A stretch of 64,000 nucleotides of DNA, from the NCBI GenBank assembly GCA_003024175.1, contig MDYQ01000028.1, forward strand, positions 1 to 64,000. The letters run 5' to 3'. This document shows, piece after piece, positions 1 to 10,491 of the stretch. The notes under the pieces were generated by a model, which made no database searches, was not told where the DNA came from, and saw only the letters and a program-made list of their open reading frames with translations. The position numbers and the translations under genes were made by a program. This DNA is from Planoprotostelium fungivorum (lineage: Eukaryota > Evosea > Variosea > Cavosteliida > Cavosteliaceae). How positions within the stretch are numbered: the first letter of the stretch is position 1; each line of letters opens with the position of its first letter.

Positions 1-75
1 ACCCTAAACCCTAAACCCTAAACCCTAAACCCTAAACCCTAAACCCTAAACCCTAAACCCTAAACCCTAAACCCT
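1..75. repeat. Terminal telomere repeat (CCCTAAA)n
   Basis: About ten perfect head-to-tail copies of CCCTAAA (TTTAGGG on the other strand) start at base 1. The C-rich strand at the left edge is the orientation expected for a true left chromosome end, so the scaffold probably reaches the telomere. TTTAGGG-type repeats occur in plants and in many protists. Confidence 0.97.
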
Positions 76-190
76 CCTTTTGGACCGAGATTTGGCTCTT
101 CGCATTGCCCGGCCTTTCCTTTTGGTCTATCAGCCCGGGACACTTAACTGGCCTTAGTGCCAGGCCACTACGCGCGTAATAAAACTGTTG
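74..190. repeat. Subtelomeric element A, copy 1
   Basis: This 117-bp sequence directly abuts the terminal telomere repeats and is followed by five further CCCTAAA units. It is repeated without a mismatch that I could find at 1897-2013, where it again leads into telomere repeats. No coding signal is convincing. Perfect identity over 1.8 kb of separation suggests recent duplication or gene conversion between telomere-proximal modules. Confidence 0.9.
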
Positions 191-228
191 AACCCTAAAC
201 CCTAAACCCTAAACCCTAAACCCTAAAC
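191..228. repeat. Interstitial telomere repeat tract
   Basis: Five CCCTAAA units follow element A copy 1, in the same orientation as the chromosome end. Such internal tracts are typical of past telomere healing or telomere-telomere recombination. Confidence 0.93.
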
Positions 229-269
229 AAAACCGGTCCACAAAGAAGCAACCACAAGAGAAACCAACT

Positions 270-805
270 TTTTTCCTACCCCCCTAAAACCTCTCCCACT
301 ACATTTTCTGGGTCTATCTAGGGCTCATGATGAAGTGGTGGGAGGCAGGTTTCTACATCTGGATCAGATCACATGTTATGACAACATCATCGCACACAAG
401 TGGTATCAGTCTGCTTGTCTATCGCTCGCCTTCGCTTGGCATGCTTCTCTGGAATTTTTCCTCACAAGATCATGTCATATCACCTCCAATCACCAACTCA
501 AGTGCTTTGGACTCGCCTGGCTACGCCAGATTTGGAATCAGCGCTATTTCTTACGCCTGTTCGCTGCTTTTGGGCCCTTCAAGTGGAAGATGGACCATGA
601 TTGAGAGATGGGAGATCTTCAATCATCAACAACACTGGACCCTCAGCTATCAACGACCACGCCTTCGAATTCTGCGCTTTTTTCTTCGCCAGAATGTGCC
701 CTTTGGACCTCTGAATCACATGATGGAAAGATGTGATTTGGACCCATCACCATCATCTGCACCAGACCACTCCAAAACGCCTCGAAATCGATGCCTGGGC
801 CATTC
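270..805. repeat. Subtelomeric tandem duplication unit B1
   Basis: First copy of a 537-bp direct tandem repeat; the second copy is 807-1342. I count about a dozen substitutions between copies, so they are roughly 98 percent identical. Open frames up to 179 codons run through both copies, but they exist in more than one frame, have no recognisable domain and are best read as chance. Internally the unit is built from decayed shorter repeats. Confidence 0.9.
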
Positions 806-806
806 N

Positions 807-1342
807 TTTTTCCTACCCCCCTAAAACCTCTCCCACTACATTCTCTGGGTCTATCTAGGGCTCATGATGAAGTGGTGGGAGGCAGGTTTCTCCATCTGGA
901 TCAGATCAAATGTTATGACAACATCATCGCACACAAGTGGTATCAGTCTGCTTGTCTATCGCTCGCTTTTGCTTGGCATGCTTCTCTGGGATTTTTCCTC
1001 ACAAGATCATGTCATATCACCTCCAATCACCAACTCAAGTGCTTTGGACTCGCCTGGCTACGCCAGATTCGGAATCAGCGCTATTTCTTACGCCTGTTCG
1101 CTGTTTTTGGGCCCTTCAAGTGGAAGATGGACCATGATTGAGAGATGGGAGATCTTCAATCATCAACAACACTGGACCCTCAGCTATCAACGACCACGCC
1201 TTCGAATTCTACGCTTTTTTCTTCGCCAGAATGTGCCCTTTGGACCTCTGAATCACATGATGGAAAGATGTGATGTGGACACATCACCATCATCTGCACC
1301 AGACCACTCCAAAACGCCTCGAAATCGATGCCTGGGCCATTC
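807..1342. repeat. Subtelomeric tandem duplication unit B2
   Basis: Second copy of the 537-bp unit. The junction with B1 carries the only ambiguous base in the window, N at 806, so copy number here may be collapsed or the join may be an assembly stitch. The sequence runs into the degenerate repeats at 1343-1760 without a visible boundary, implying that the duplication happened inside a longer array. Confidence 0.88.
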
Positions 1343-1760
1343 TCTTCGCCTGGATGCTCTCTTTTGGACCTCTTGGAAGTCAAGATCACATCACATCATA
1401 TGATCTGATGTCAATCACCAACAAGACACCACCGGATCAACTCGAGACCACCAGAATCGCATTCTACGCCACGTTTTACGCCAGGAGGTGCCCTCTTGAA
1501 TTTTTCCCCACATTACACATGGAACATGTGATTCACCAGCATCACATTCAACACCATCTGCATGTCTGGATCAAATCGAGGCTCCCACGATCGAATTCTA
1601 GGCCCATTTTGACCCCTGGACAACCCCTCTTTGGACAACACATTTGATGATGTCATCAGGGAGAGATCACATCTTCTCATCACCAAGTCGGACCCCTCCA
1701 GATCAATTCAAGGACCCTAGATTCGAATTCTACGCTCAATTCTACGCCTGAGGATCCATT
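1343..1760. repeat. Decayed subtelomeric repeat array
   Basis: The stretch repeats, imperfectly, a pattern also present inside B1 and B2: a GAATTCTACGCC-like block, then a short pyrimidine run, then a block like CTCTTTTGGACC, then GATCACAT. Successive blocks start near 1205, 1320, 1452, 1588 and 1722, a spacing of about 115-136 bp. No open frame persists across units. Confidence 0.6.
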
Positions 1761-1896
1761 CTTGTCACACAAGAGGACAAAGTTGAGTCATGAGGTCAGA
1801 TCACATCTCACTTCCACTCCAACTTTGGTGCTGCCACGTGTCCACCTCCTCAGTACACACACACGCTTCACTTTACGTGCAACTTCTGCCCTCTCA

Positions 1897-2013
1897 CTCC
1901 TTTTGGACCGAGATTTGGCTCTTCGCATTGCCCGGCCTTTCCTTTTGGTCTATCAGCCCGGGACACTTAACTGGCCTTAGTGCCAGGCCACTACGCGCGT
2001 AATAAAACTGTTG
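1897..2013. repeat. Subtelomeric element A, copy 2
   Basis: Identical to 74-190, in the same orientation, and again followed by telomere repeats. It closes the repeat-rich part of the subtelomere. Confidence 0.9.
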
Positions 2014-2031
2014 AACCCTAAACCCTAAACC
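2014..2031. repeat. Short interstitial telomere tract
   Basis: About two and a half CCCTAAA units directly after element A copy 2. The pairing of A with a telomere tract in both copies suggests that A plus telomere is the mobile or converted module. Confidence 0.88.
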
Positions 2032-2576
2032 CCGCCTCTAATGTGCCGATGATCTTATCGTCCAAGATGGATGAGGTCTCGTTGAGGGCCTTGGGGAGAT
2101 TCTCTTCCACGTTCCTCGGCTTGATGGCAAATTTTCATGGACCAGATGCCATTGATTGTCCTATCTTTGAAGCAGAGACTAAGAAGTTGTGTGACATGCA
2201 CCTGCACCTCGATGAATAGTCTGATTATGATGAAAGACATCCCACCCAGTATCAATGGTAGATCCAGTCATCTGAACATCTTTGCGCCGTAGCTACGTTA
2301 TTCAGTCAGAGAAGGTTAACTCCACCCAGAATATATTCTACTCACAATTTCCTTGTTTCATATGGATTTACTGTGTGTTTGTGTGAAATGCCTCAAAGTG
2401 ATCCTTTCTTCAAAGCCTCTCAAAGTATATATTGTTATATCGTCTCTTTTGGTAGCGCATCGCTTGTCCTCGTTGCCTCTGATTCCAAGATCTTCGGCCG
2501 CCGAACGCGTAATTCCAATTCTACAACGCATCTTCAACCAACTAAATAAAAAGGTGCAAGTGGCTAAACGTCACAA

Positions 2577-2629
2577 ATTCTGACCACCCGAGCGCTAGGA
2601 TGTTCCAATCAATTGGTCTTCTGAGAATC
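2577..2629. repeat. Short direct repeat, copy 1 of 2
   Basis: A block of about 50 bp recurs at 2807-2859 with two or three mismatches. The start-to-start distance is 230 bp. Its function is unknown; it may be the remains of a local duplication. Confidence 0.8.
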
Positions 2630-2806
2630 ACGACACATGCATAAATACCCCGCCATCTACACAACCGTCAACGGTACCACAACACCGAAGACAAAGCCAG
2701 CAACAACAGCGCCATTCTCGACCATCCTTCTGCTCCAACATGCACTGCTATCGTTGCCCCTCCTGAGAGAAAATGAATTCCAGATGTGTCTACACCTGTT
2801 GATGTT

Positions 2807-2859
2807 TCTGACCACCCAAGCGCTAGGACGTTCCAATCAATTGGTCTTCTGAGAATCCA
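2807..2859. repeat. Short direct repeat, copy 2 of 2
   Basis: Partner of 2577-2629, same orientation. Confidence 0.8.
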
Positions 2860-3179
2860 CACGCAAGAAATAGCGGATTGCTGTTTCTTCGCCAGGAAGC
2901 GTCACTCGTGATACCTGCACACGTGATTTGAGATCACCACCGGACTCAGACCCTGGTTCTGATGTCAACTCCTCAAGTTTCTTTGGTGTCCAGAGATTCG
3001 TCTGCATTTCCTCCTCCCTCACGAAGCTTTCTCTCTGTGTTTGATCAAATGGATGACGATGACGGACAAGATTTTACCTCTGTGAGATCAATCATTGCCG
3101 ACATGTCATTCAAGATTTTCTTGTCTGGCTCCTCTCGAGGCATTTTCGTCTTGTGATTATTCTATTCTCTTTAGAGGGC

Positions 3180-3514
3180 CTAAGATAGGAGTGACCCGCG
3201 GTTCAGATCGTCAATGAGAGCAAAAAAATGGGCGTGACCCAAACCAGGAATGTTTTCGCATCCGCAAAGACATCCATTATCACTGCACAAGGATAGAAGC
3301 CATTCCTTTGTAAGAGAGGCATTCTCAGCGCTCACAATCTCATAGATACAGGCAGACCTTGCAAGGTGACAAGCCCAAAGACAGGATCGTAGTGGTATAA
3401 TCTGCCACCAATTGTTCCATGATGGGTAACAGCGTGAAAGCTGAACCGCTGTGAGCAAACAAATGGAAGAGGACAGCTCACCTGGTTCTCCTGTCTAGCT
3501 CCAAATTCTATCAT
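3180..3514 (-). CDS. Possible small spliced protein of unknown function
   Basis: I do not recognise this protein. On the minus strand an exon starting with ATG at 3514 (MIEFGARQENQ) can be joined by a 33-nt GT-AG intron to an exon reading RFSFHAVTHHGTIGG. A further 32-nt intron then leads to an exon with several cysteines (CSDNGCLCGCE) that ends at 3180. The model gives about 95 residues with codon-like composition. The next gene upstream on this strand, the MFSD6-like transporter, ends about 330 bp away. The last splice is a guess. It could also be the remnant of a longer gene, since it sits next to the subtelomere. Confidence 0.35.
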
Positions 3515-3841
3515 CTCGATGCATCGAGTTTGTGAGGTCAATCATGCATTGTGATGATGATGGTGACGCGTTTTTCAACGACTCATTCTGCACGAGGTCC
3601 CACAATTGAGGAGGTCAACTGTTGATGATGATGACATCATCCTCTTTGACATGGTCAACTCGATGTCTAACCCTGTAACTGGCGCACCTCATGTTCTCAT
3701 TGTCATGCAGCGTGACAAGTAGGGGCTGGGATTGGAAATCAAGTGATTGCCGAGACGAGGATCAGGACAACAGAAGACACATCTTGTGAAATGATCCGGT
3801 GTTATTTTTCTTTTATTGATCCATTTGTACAGCATGAGTTC
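3515..3841. other. Intergenic stretch
   Basis: No gene, repeat or structured element stands out. It would hold the promoter of the small minus-strand candidate and the 3' flank of the transporter gene. Confidence 0.5.
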
Positions 3842-5429
3842 TTAGACTTGTGGCAATTTCACGAATGAAATCTGTGTTGACTTCTTTTCATCTCGTTGGT
3901 TCTCATCATGTATCTTGAGATGAGAGTGTGCAATGGAAGAGAGAATAACCCCAGAGGCAAGAAGAGAGAATAACACGCCAAGCAGCCACACTCCCCTGCC
4001 ATGATGATGGTACACACTTGACCCCAGTATCCCAGAGAGTGCACCAAATCCATTGTAGACAGAGGCCAGTGCACCTGGTTGTTATCAATGGCTGAGACCA
4101 TGGATCACTCACCTTGTGCTGTTGCCTCAAGTCCTTGTGGTGCAAGATCAGATGCCAGACGGACAGCACAGGTGTAGAGCAGTCCATAGGTGAGCCCATT
4201 CAGTAACTCCACAGGTAACACCAACCAAGGATTGGAGATGAAGAAATAGAGGAGAAAGCGGAGGGTGAAGGTACCTGTACCAATGAGGATGCCTGCCTTG
4301 GTGGAGATGCGTTGCAGGATGTAACCAGAGAAGAAGAAGGCAGGAATCTGACTGGTACATCAGATCACACAGAGATGAGATGGAGTCACCTCAGCCAGAC
4401 TGTTGATTGTGAGACAGGCACCCATGAGTCCACGACTGGCTTGTAAATCATCTAGGTACAGGAACAGGAAGGTGGAGAATAGTCCCTCGCACACGCCAAC
4501 AAGGGCAATGGTGGTGAAGAACAGAACAGAAGGTATGCTACCCAGGCTCTGTCTCCGTGTGAGTGTTGTTGCATCTGAATGAGACTCACCTTCATGCTCT
4601 GCCAGAAGGGTAAGAGTGGGAGGGCATCGCCTTTTGTCTTCTGTCCCATCGGTACAGTGAAGGTGTAGACGAACAGAAGGAGACCAAAGAGGGTAGAGAG
4701 GTAGAAGAAGTACGATGCGTCATCCATCCACACAATGAGGAGACCAATGGGTGTGGCCAAGAGACCGAAAGCGATGGTGCCGTACACTCTCTGCCTTCCG
4801 AATCTGTCTTTCTGATCGCCCAGCATCTTGAGAGTCAATTGGTCCAACATGGGAGTCACCGCAGAACCAAAGAATTCTGCAAGTCCCTGTCGGTGTTCAG
4901 ACTGATGAATTCAACCTTCTGTTTTACCGTGAGAGCGACCATGAAAATCAGATTGCCCGCGATGGGAACCATCGATAATCTCCCCAAGATGGAGAGAGAG
5001 ATGCATGCGATCAGGATCCATTTGTCCAGCTGAAATCGATCGGCTACACCTCCTAGAATGGGTGGTCCGAAGAGATTGGCACCCTGACGGATGGAGGCCT
5101 GGTAGATCTTCAGTCCATTTGAAAGGAGAAAAGACGCACCAAGACACCGATCTCATGGGAGGACATGCCAACTGACCGGTACCACACATTGAGAAAGGGT
5201 AAGATGCAGACGATGCTAGCGTTGTGAAGGAAGATGGTGATTTTGCATGGAATCAGAGACGGAGGTGGTGGCGTTTCGCTGTTTGCGTCGTCTTCCTGTT
5301 CTGTTGTTGTTGGAATATTTAAAGTGATGGTGCTGTCAGATGTCAGGTCAGCACCATCATTCTCTCCCACCTGTTGGTGTCTAGCATAGAGGAGGCCTCC
5401 TCAGATTGTCTCGATTCATGTTCGTTCAT
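3842..5429 (-). CDS. MFSD6/MFS_1-like membrane transporter
   Basis: Major facilitator superfamily protein with several introns, about 440 residues. The N-terminal part shows the hallmark of the MFS_1-like/MFSD6 group: a first membrane helix followed by LPFLNVWYRSVGMSSHEIG, then a second helix region with GPPILGGVADRFQLDKW. A central loop precedes LLFVYTFTVPMGQK. The C-terminal half keeps the family pattern PVELLNGLTYGLLYTCAV and ASVYNGFGALSGILGSS. The start is inferred: an exon beginning MNEHESRQSEEASS at 5429 joins in phase to SETPPPPSLIPCKI. Relatives include lactose-permease-like and nucleoside/H+ symporter-like carriers, so the substrate cannot be named. The protein ends in a short basic cytosolic tail. 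Confidence 0.8.
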
Positions 5430-5694
5430 CACGATGCGGATTGTGCCAATAGAAACAGCTCATAGGAAGGTGGTCCGTTTGGAAACGTGTGGGTGCCATC
5501 CTAGAAATTTGGGGTAAGTTCAGGACCAAACTGGAATTGGAGTTCGCACACATGGGCTACGAGGAGATACCGTTGATTTTCATGCAATGTGGGTTGCATC
5601 TATCCCCTTCGCTGTTCATCACGAACACGCATCGGACGCAAGGTTGTTGGGAAAGGTGACGACATCGAGATGTTATCATTTATCAAAGATCGAT

Positions 5695-6817
5695 CTAGGC
5701 TACTTTTTGGAGCTTCTCTGCGAGGGCCAGTTGTGTTCTCGTCAGGTTGGCCAGGTAGACCACGAGGAGGAGGTCTTGCAGGCTGTTGGTGAACATCTTC
5801 TCCAACGCAGATGGATCCAACTTGGGCAACGCTGACAGTGCGTCACTGAGAAATCTTCCCACGCTAGAATCAGCGGCGATCTTTCCTTCCTGTTGTATTG
5901 TCATCATCGACGCATGACAACACATCACGATGATGATGATGATAAAGTGAAAACGAAAGACTCACGAGAACAGTGTTGACGTAACCGATGACAGACTCGA
6001 GTAATTCGTGAACCTTGTTGACGCTGATCTCCAGGTTGTCCAGCTCGGATAACATTCCGTTGCCGGCGTTCAGCTTTCCCTTGTTCAAAGCATCGACTGG
6101 TCCCATCAGCTCTCGCCGATCGTTGCATCTTCGCATCACTCACCGGCCACTCTGTCCTCTATGAACGACTCCAACTCCAATGGAAGAGGAAGGAACTGGA
6201 ACCCAGCCTCCTTTCCTTCAAAGAGGCTGACGGTGGTGTTGGTGTATGCCTTGATGGACAGTTGAAAGTTTGTGAGATTCGTATCGACGGTGAGGTGAAC
6301 GGGTGAGCCATTTGGTCCCATCTCCTTGGAGTAGAAGTTGTGGATCAGTGCGGATGTCTCGTTCAATTCACTTCCCGTGGAGTACCTGAGATATGTCTCA
6401 GATGATTATCGATCCATGCGGTGATGTGAGAGGGAAGGATGAGGAGAGAATCAAGTGAATACCAGCCGAGGATGACTTCCTTGGGGGCGATCTGGTGATG
6501 AAGCTTCAACATATCTTTGTGAAAGAGCATATCCACTCCCAATTGCTGTGATACATTCAATGATGGATCGAAGAGAGTCTACTGATTACCTCCTCTCCTT
6601 CCGTGTGAGGGACGGGGAAACTGTTTTTGATTTCAAGGACACCATCATTGATGTATCCCAAGAGAGTTCCTATGACTCTGGTGTCTGCCGAAGAGGTCTC
6701 TCCCTCAGCATCGACTCCCCTACGCGTGAAATGATCGAGGATGTTGAAGATGACAAGAGGCTGCACTTTGCATTGGTAGACAGAGCCCGAACGGATATAC
6801 AGAGAGGAATCTTCCAT
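5695..6817 (-). CDS. EIF3F: Translation initiation factor eIF3 subunit F
   Basis: Subunit of the eIF3 scaffold that prepares the 40S subunit for initiation in the cytosol. Exon 1 carries the start of the MPN domain (VQPLVIFNILDHFTRR, RVIGTLLGYINDGVLEI, NSFPVPH). The next exons give KEVILGWYSTGSELNETSALIH, counted from the splice that joins GW to YSTG, and then GSPVHLTVDTNL. The C-terminal helices follow (DALSALPKLDPSALEKMF, VVYLANLTRTQLALAEKL). The JAMM metal-binding HxH motif is absent at GWYSTGS, so this is a non-catalytic MPN domain by sequence. Length is about 280 residues, normal for the family. It diverges from WDR13 with only 118 bp between start codons, so the two probably share a bidirectional promoter. 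Confidence 0.93.
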
Positions 6818-6935
6818 GTTTGTGTGAGAGATGATCTAAACGCTTCTCTCTTCTTTCTTGCGAAACTTTTCGGTGAATATTTTTTCGACCGATGTGATCT
6901 GGTCGGCTCATTCAGGTGGACGCACCTACAACAAC

Positions 6936-9211
6936 ATGACTTCGTCTCCCGTTCGAAACTATTCCAGTGGAAGTCTCTCCGCTTCACGTAATTCCTCTTC
7001 AGCCAGTCTGGACAGTCTGAATGTGATGTCCACCATCTCTGCTCTCGATGAAAACCTCACGTCGAGCTATCAAGAGATCAAGGATGGTGATTCACCAGAC
7101 TTGAGTCAGAAATATTTATTGTGGAGGAGGGCACTGCTGACGAGGAAGTACAAAGAGGGAAAGATGACACAGGTGAGAGACACAGAGGTCTCTCCTCTTT
7201 CATCGACACGAAAATGCAGCTGCCAGGGGACCGAAGCAATTCAGTCTACTGTAAACAGAGAGAGACCATCCTTCACGAAAAGAGAGCCTCACAGAAGAGG
7301 AAAAAGTTGGCTATGGAGGAGGAAAAGTGACTGTCTCCGATTCGATGGATGAAATGTTTACGTCCAACACAGATTGAGATTGAGCAAGATCGCCGAACAA
7401 GAAGCACTCAAATCGAAGATGAAGAATTCGGGAGAGGCCAACATGACCAAATCAAAGAGCACCGAGAACCTTCCAGAGAGGGAGATGCAGAGGAGACCAT
7501 CGCAGTCGAAGCCTCCACCGACGGAAGAGAAGAAGGAAGAGAAGGAGGGGAAGAGAGAGGAGAAGAAGGAGGGAAAGAGTGTCGTCACACTGAGGGCTCT
7601 GAAGCCAGAGAAGGAAGGAGAAGAGCGGACGTCAGCAGAGGTGTATGCCTTCAAAGGAATGCATCACATCTTTATGGAACACACTCAACCAGGTGAGTCA
7701 TACATCCTCTACTCTATTCTGTCGATCTACAATTACAAACGACATCACATAGAAGAATAGAAGAATAAAAGAATAAAAGAATAGAACAATAGAAGAATAA
7801 AACAATAGAACAATAGAAGAATAAAAGAATAGAACAATAGAAGGATAGAACAATAGAAGAATAAAAGAATGGATAGAGAGATGAATTGACGTGAGACAGT
7901 GACCATCATTCGATTTGCCAATGCCGATCGTTCTCTCTTGGCTTTCTCTTCAAAGGACGCAAAGATTTCCATATGTACAGTTTTATCGAATCCTCCCAAA
8001 TTGGTCAGAACCCTTCAAGGTCACCTCGACTATATCACAGGTGACCTCTCTCCCCTGTTCATCAACATCATCTCGATGATGATGACATCACGTGACGAAG
8101 ACTGAATAGCGATGTAGATTTCAGATGGTCTTCGATGAACGATTTGATCTTATCCAGCAGCATCGACGGGACGATACGAATATGGAGGGTGTCCAACGGT
8201 GAATGCATTCGAAGCATCCGTGACGGTAGCCCCACCACCTCCTGCACCTTCCATCCCATCAACAACAATCTCTTCATGGTGAAACCCTCCTTCCATTCTC
8301 TTCACGTGACTTACCGCGTGCAGTACGGTACGGGTCACGGTATCGTCAATCTGGTGAATCTGTCGACGGGGAAGACCGTACAGAAGTGCTCCCTCCTTCC
8401 TCCCAAATCAGCCCTGGCCCTTCCAAAGAATCTACACTTCACTCTCACCGTCAGTGCTCTCGCATTCAGTGATGACGGTCGATATCTCTTTGTGGGAGAC
8501 ACGAAGGTGAGGATCTACGTGGAGGAGGAAACTGAATCGAGGAGGGATACATCCACACGTTTCAATTTCCGGAGCAGCAGGGAGGCTTTCAGTTGTTGGG
8601 AAAGACTCTCGCCTCTTCTTCCAGTCGAGCCATCACCTCCATGGAATACAAGGTACTTCATCCCTTCTCCTCTCTTTATGGACAGAACGAATGTACCGTG
8701 ATGTCATTTCATCGTGTTGATCGAGGGCAGGCTTGGTTCACGGCATCTGACAAGTCCCACCCCTCTCTCCTCGTGGGCTGCTGCGACAGCACGGTCAAGA
8801 TCTTCAAGTGAGGTCGAGTCGGTCACCCTCTCTCATGACCGCAGGATCTCTCCCAAGCCGAGTGCTTTGGTTCAGATGACTCTGGGAGTTCAATTTCCGG
8901 TCGTGGCGAAGGATCAGCCCATTCGAAGTCATTTCTGCTCGAACGTGGAGGGTGCATCGGCATCATGCATCGTCAGTGGAAGTGAAGACGGTATCATCTA
9001 TATCTACGACGTGGAGTCGAACAAGGCTCCCATCAATCAGCTGCAAGGTCATTCGGGTGAGATGTGTCTCGATGTGATGCGGGAGACTGAATGAGGTGTA
9101 GGATACGTGTATGATGTGGCGTGGAACTATGATGAGAGTATTTTGGCCTCATGCGACAGTGATGGGATGGTGATCTGCTGGAAGAGAACTACGCTGGAGG
9201 AGAATCAATAA
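6936..9211 (+). CDS. WDR13: WD-repeat protein, WDR13 family
   Basis: Beta-propeller protein that is nuclear in animals. The start at 6936 ([13 protein letters not shown]) opens a serine-rich N-terminus, followed by the conserved segment [19 protein letters not shown] charged low-complexity linker lies near 7500-7620. WD repeats follow: [66 protein letters not shown] and [15 protein letters not shown] at the very end. The C-terminal order (NQLQGHSG, then [20 protein letters not shown]) matches WDR13 closely. The longest intron, about 7695-7900, contains an A-rich simple repeat. Several exon borders are inferred from frame changes at GTGAG...AG sites. Confidence 0.88.
7750..7873. repeat. A-rich simple repeat inside WDR13 intron
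   Basis: Imperfect repeats of AGAATAAA, AGAATAGA and ACAATAGA fill most of the longest WDR13 intron. They expand an intron that would otherwise be of normal short length. Confidence 0.85.
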
Positions 9212-9389
9212 ACCCGAGGAAATGTTCTTTTTTTGAGGAAATTACCTCGTTGAAATTTCCTCTTTTCATTGAAGCAAAAACAACCACGCGACAGGCGGCC
9301 AACCACCATCAAGTTCTTAAACCCCCACGGAGCTCAACGGCCACCACTATCCACCGAGACATACAACCCACCACACCCCACATTATCGA

Positions 9390-9911
9390 ATGAGAGATCG
9401 TGACCTCTTAAGCAACACGAATGGTACCGACGGAACCGAACACAAGAGAAAGAGAGGAAGACCAAAGAGAATGATGGACTCTTACGAGGGAGACCTCTCC
9501 GAAGAAGAAGATGTTCTGATGCCGACCTCCCATAGACTTCCATCCCCACCCACTGCACCTCCAGTCACAGTGATGGGGGTCAACGGTGCACCCCCAGTCA
9601 AGAGAGGAAGAGGAAGACCCAGGAAACATCCAATCATAACACCCTCTACCTCCTCCGAGCAGCTGAGCTCCCTCTCTTCCTCGGACTCTCAGGAGGCCTC
9701 AGGCTTGAAGAGCATGGACTCTCAGAGGTCTCTCACCTCCTCACCCAGCGATTATGACATTGCAAAGATGGTGCAGCAGAGTCACGGGTCTGGAAGAGGA
9801 GACGAAGGACTGAACAAGACGATTCAGATGCTTGAGTCTCATTTTGGCGTATCTATGACACACAGAAAGTTGTACATTTCAGAGGTACTGAACGTCATGT
9901 TGTGTCTTTAA
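9390..9911 (+). CDS. AT-hook DNA-binding protein
   Basis: Single-exon protein of 173 residues with two AT-hook motifs: KRKRGRPKR near residues 20-28 and KRGRGRPRKH near residues 72-81. AT-hooks insert their GRP core into the minor groove of A/T-rich DNA. The rest is acidic or serine-rich and probably disordered (SEEED, LSSLSSSDSQEAS). The C-terminal part (NKTIQMLESHFGVSM) may form a helix. It is HMGA-like in composition but I cannot assign it to a defined family. It sits head to tail 178 bp after WDR13 and converges on SEM1. Confidence 0.75.
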   Translation: MRDRDLLSNTNGTDGTEHKRKRGRPKRMMDSYEGDLSEEEDVLMPTSHRLPSPPTAPPVTVMGVNGAPPVKRGRGRPRKHPIITPSTSSEQLSSLSSSDSQEASGLKSMDSQRSLTSSPSDYDIAKMVQQSHGSGRGDEGLNKTIQMLESHFGVSMTHRKLYISEVLNVMLCL

Positions 9912-10117
9912 GCACAATGAACATAATGTGAATAAACTCTGTACAGAAATCATTTCATCTTACTCCGTTTCGATGTGAAAGAGCATGTTCACAAGATGGA
10001 CACCCGAAATCTGTTTTCTGTATTCCACCTCTTACACTTGCATGGGCTGAGCTGCCTTATCTCTCTCCAACTCGTCTCTGTTGACAGTTAATATCACATC
10101 AAAAGTTTCGATGTGAT

Positions 10118-10370
10118 TCACCTCAGCTGTTTTGAAAAGTCATCATCGATCTTCTCATCGTCCCAATCATCTGACCACTGTGCCTCATTTTCGTCTTCAT
10201 CTTCTTTTGTCCACTTCTCTGAGATCCAAATCAGGTCTCCAAATGGACAGGTGTGACTCACCGTCCTCAAACTCTTCAAACTCATCGTCTTCCTCTAAAA
10301 CAGAAGGTGCCTCGACTGGTTTCACTGCAGGTGGCTGCGTCGTGGTTGCTGCTTTCTTCTCTGAAGACAT
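10118..10370 (-). CDS. SEM1: Proteasome lid subunit SEM1/DSS1
   Basis: Very small acidic protein (about 69 residues) of the 26S proteasome regulatory particle lid; its relatives also join the TREX-2 and BRCA2 complexes. Exon 1 encodes MSSEKKAATTTQPP and the acidic LEEDDEFEEFED. A 43-nt GT-AG intron (10219-10261) is removed, and exon 2 gives KWTKEDEDENEAQWSDDWDD followed by DFSKQL. These are the two acidic and tryptophan-rich binding patches plus the C-terminal helix of the family. The splice restores the exact family sequence, so the model is secure. Confidence 0.95.
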
Positions 10371-10491
10371 CTTCGCGCTTGTGTTTGTATGAAGATGAGA
10401 TGACCTCTTTTGACACGCAAAGTGACGAAGCAACCACTGTAAACATCATTTTGAAATGATTTTATTTCTAATTTCAATTGGAACTGGCAGC

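Larger units (their letters stand above)
2032..3179. other. Subtelomeric stretch without a supported gene
   Basis: I see no recognisable gene here. Short frames exist on both strands, for example 2962-3156 on plus and 2837-3022 on minus, but none has a domain or a convincing splice partner. The stretch contains a direct repeat of about 50 bp (2577-2629 and 2807-2859). Confidence 0.55.

Noticed and set aside
327-1403. Open frames of up to 179 codons in the subtelomeric duplication
   Set aside because: They recur because the DNA is tandemly duplicated, more than one frame is open, and no domain or splice signal supports them.
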